Shown here: piece by piece, positions 5,270 through 5,984 of the stretch
Layout: each line of letters opens with the position of its first letter
Position numbering within the stretch: position 1 is the stretch's first letter
From: Thermococcus sp.
GTDB lineage: Archaea > Methanobacteriota_B > Thermococci > Thermococcales > Thermococcaceae
Length of the DNA: 5,984 nt
Assembly (NCBI RefSeq): GCF_027066465.1
Contig: NZ_JAMONU010000183.1
Coordinates: 1 to 5,984, forward strand
Direction: 5' to 3'
Translations under genes and position numbers: made by a program
Notes under the pieces: model-generated
The model's database searches: none
What the model was told of the DNA's origin: nothing
What the model saw: the letters and a program-made list of their open reading frames with translations, nothing else

Positions 5270-5984
5270 CAATGAGGTTGCGGAGGAGGTGCCTCTCCCT
5301 CTCGGAGAGAAAGTCGTCCGAGCCGACCAGAAACACGGTGGCGTCGTTGAGAAGGGCGTAATCCCTCAGCGCTGAGAGGAACTTTAAAACGCTGGAAAAA
5401 CCGTTCTCAAGGACAAGGTAGTCGAACCCCTCAATGACAATGAGGGGCTTTTTACCGGCCTCTTGGGCCTCCTTCATGAACTTAACGGCCATGTCAAGGA
5501 TTTTGGGAAGGTTCGTTGGAGATATGGAGCGCTCGCCCTCAACTGAGGTCACCCAGAACCAGTTCGGGTCGCTGGAAGGCTCCCTTGAGAACACGAGCGC
5601 CGATGGCAGGACCTCCTTGGGGATTGTTGGAACCATGACCAAACCCGGCCTAAGCTCAAGGGAAACGTCCTGAATGGAGCCGATTGAGAAGTCGCCGACA
5701 AAGGAACTCCGAAGGAATAGCCGAAGGGATTCAAAGGCGGCCACGAGTGCTATAAGTGCAGGAACGAGGTGAACTCGGAAGTAGGGAACGAGACCGGACA
5801 CCATGACGACGGCGCCGAATATACCTTCAACGATGGACAGCGAGAAGAAGTTCCTGGAGAGGAAACCAAGGAGGAACGCGGACGAGAGAATCCAGAGGCC
5901 AAAGAATAGGAAGAGGAGGGCTTCATGGTCGGGGTAGAGAAGGAAGGCAAAAAGAACGGGGAGTATCGAGAGGTATTTGAGACC
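5265..5984 (-). CDS. Membrane-anchored DUF835 protein, N-terminus beyond the right edge (partial)
   Basis: The frame is open without a stop from the edge at 5984 to TGA at 5267-5265, giving at least 239 residues. An internal ATG at 5804 would cut off membrane helices, so it is unlikely to be the start. The visible N-terminal part is hydrophobic, with about four membrane segments (visible residues 5-18, 22-42, 49-69 and 73-91). A cytosolic DUF835-type domain follows at about 110-239, with PSALVFSREP, NWFWVTSVEG, LIVIEGFDYL, NGFSSVLKFL and ALRDYALLNDATVFLVG. The hydrophobic strand ending in E-G-F-D-Y-L resembles a Walker B strand, but I see no Walker A. DUF835 proteins are common in Thermococcales and have no settled function. 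The gene sits 5 bases upstream of the macro domain gene and is probably co-translated with it. Its promoter is outside the window. Confidence 0.88.
   Translation of the reverse strand, partial: GLKYLSILPVLFAFLLYPDHEALLFLFFGLWILSSAFLLGFLSRNFFSLSIVEGIFGAVVMVSGLVPYFRVHLVPALIALVAAFESLRLFLRSSFVGDFSIGSIQDVSLELRPGLVMVPTIPKEVLPSALVFSREPSSDPNWFWVTSVEGERSISPTNLPKILDMAVKFMKEAQEAGKKPLIVIEGFDYLVLENGFSSVLKFLSALRDYALLNDATVFLVGSDDFLSERERHLLRNLIG

Overview
The window looks like part of a Thermococcales genome, most likely Thermococcus or a close relative. The evidence is a C-terminal CGP-type surface signal, a DUF835 gene, an AF1521-like macro domain gene, short archaeal leaders with TATA-like boxes, and a start signal reading GGTGAT-N4-ATG at three genes. 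Every gene I can support lies on the minus strand, so transcription runs from high to low coordinates. I see no rRNA, tRNA, CRISPR array or transposase.

Right part (4708-5984). A membrane-anchored DUF835 protein runs off the right edge. It is followed 5 bases later by a macro domain protein close to Archaeoglobus AF1521. The DUF835 stop codon lies inside the ribosome binding site of the macro gene, so the two are probably translated as a coupled pair. A T-rich stretch after the macro gene probably ends this transcript.

Middle part (1503-4707). A 117-base gap carries two adjacent perfect tandem duplications (11 bp and 14 bp). It leads into a short, apparently frameshifted membrane protein gene (4275-4590). 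Next, with its own promoter, comes a gene for a 686-residue secreted protein: signal peptide, a beta-rich (perhaps propeller-like) ectodomain, three PEGA repeats, a Ser/Thr-rich stalk and a C-terminal CGP-type anchor. Its stop overlaps the start of a 212-residue multi-pass membrane protein (ATGA overlap). The broken gene upstream is a shortened relative of that 212-residue protein, sharing a D-x2-C-x2-F-S-x-L-M-F motif. The PEGA gene is visibly more AT-rich than the housekeeping genes on either side, which fits a variable surface-protein insertion.

Left part (9-1500). A full-length bifunctional NAD(P)H-hydrate repair enzyme (Nnr) has its own probable promoter and ends 8 bases from the left edge.

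How they may work together. The PEGA protein and the 212-residue membrane protein are the best candidates for a joint surface function, with the upstream remnant marking duplication at the same locus. Nnr and the macro protein both handle nicotinamide or ADP-ribose metabolites, but they are separate transcripts here. I see no established defence or mobile system; the least explained part is the surface-protein/membrane-protein pair with its decayed paralogue.
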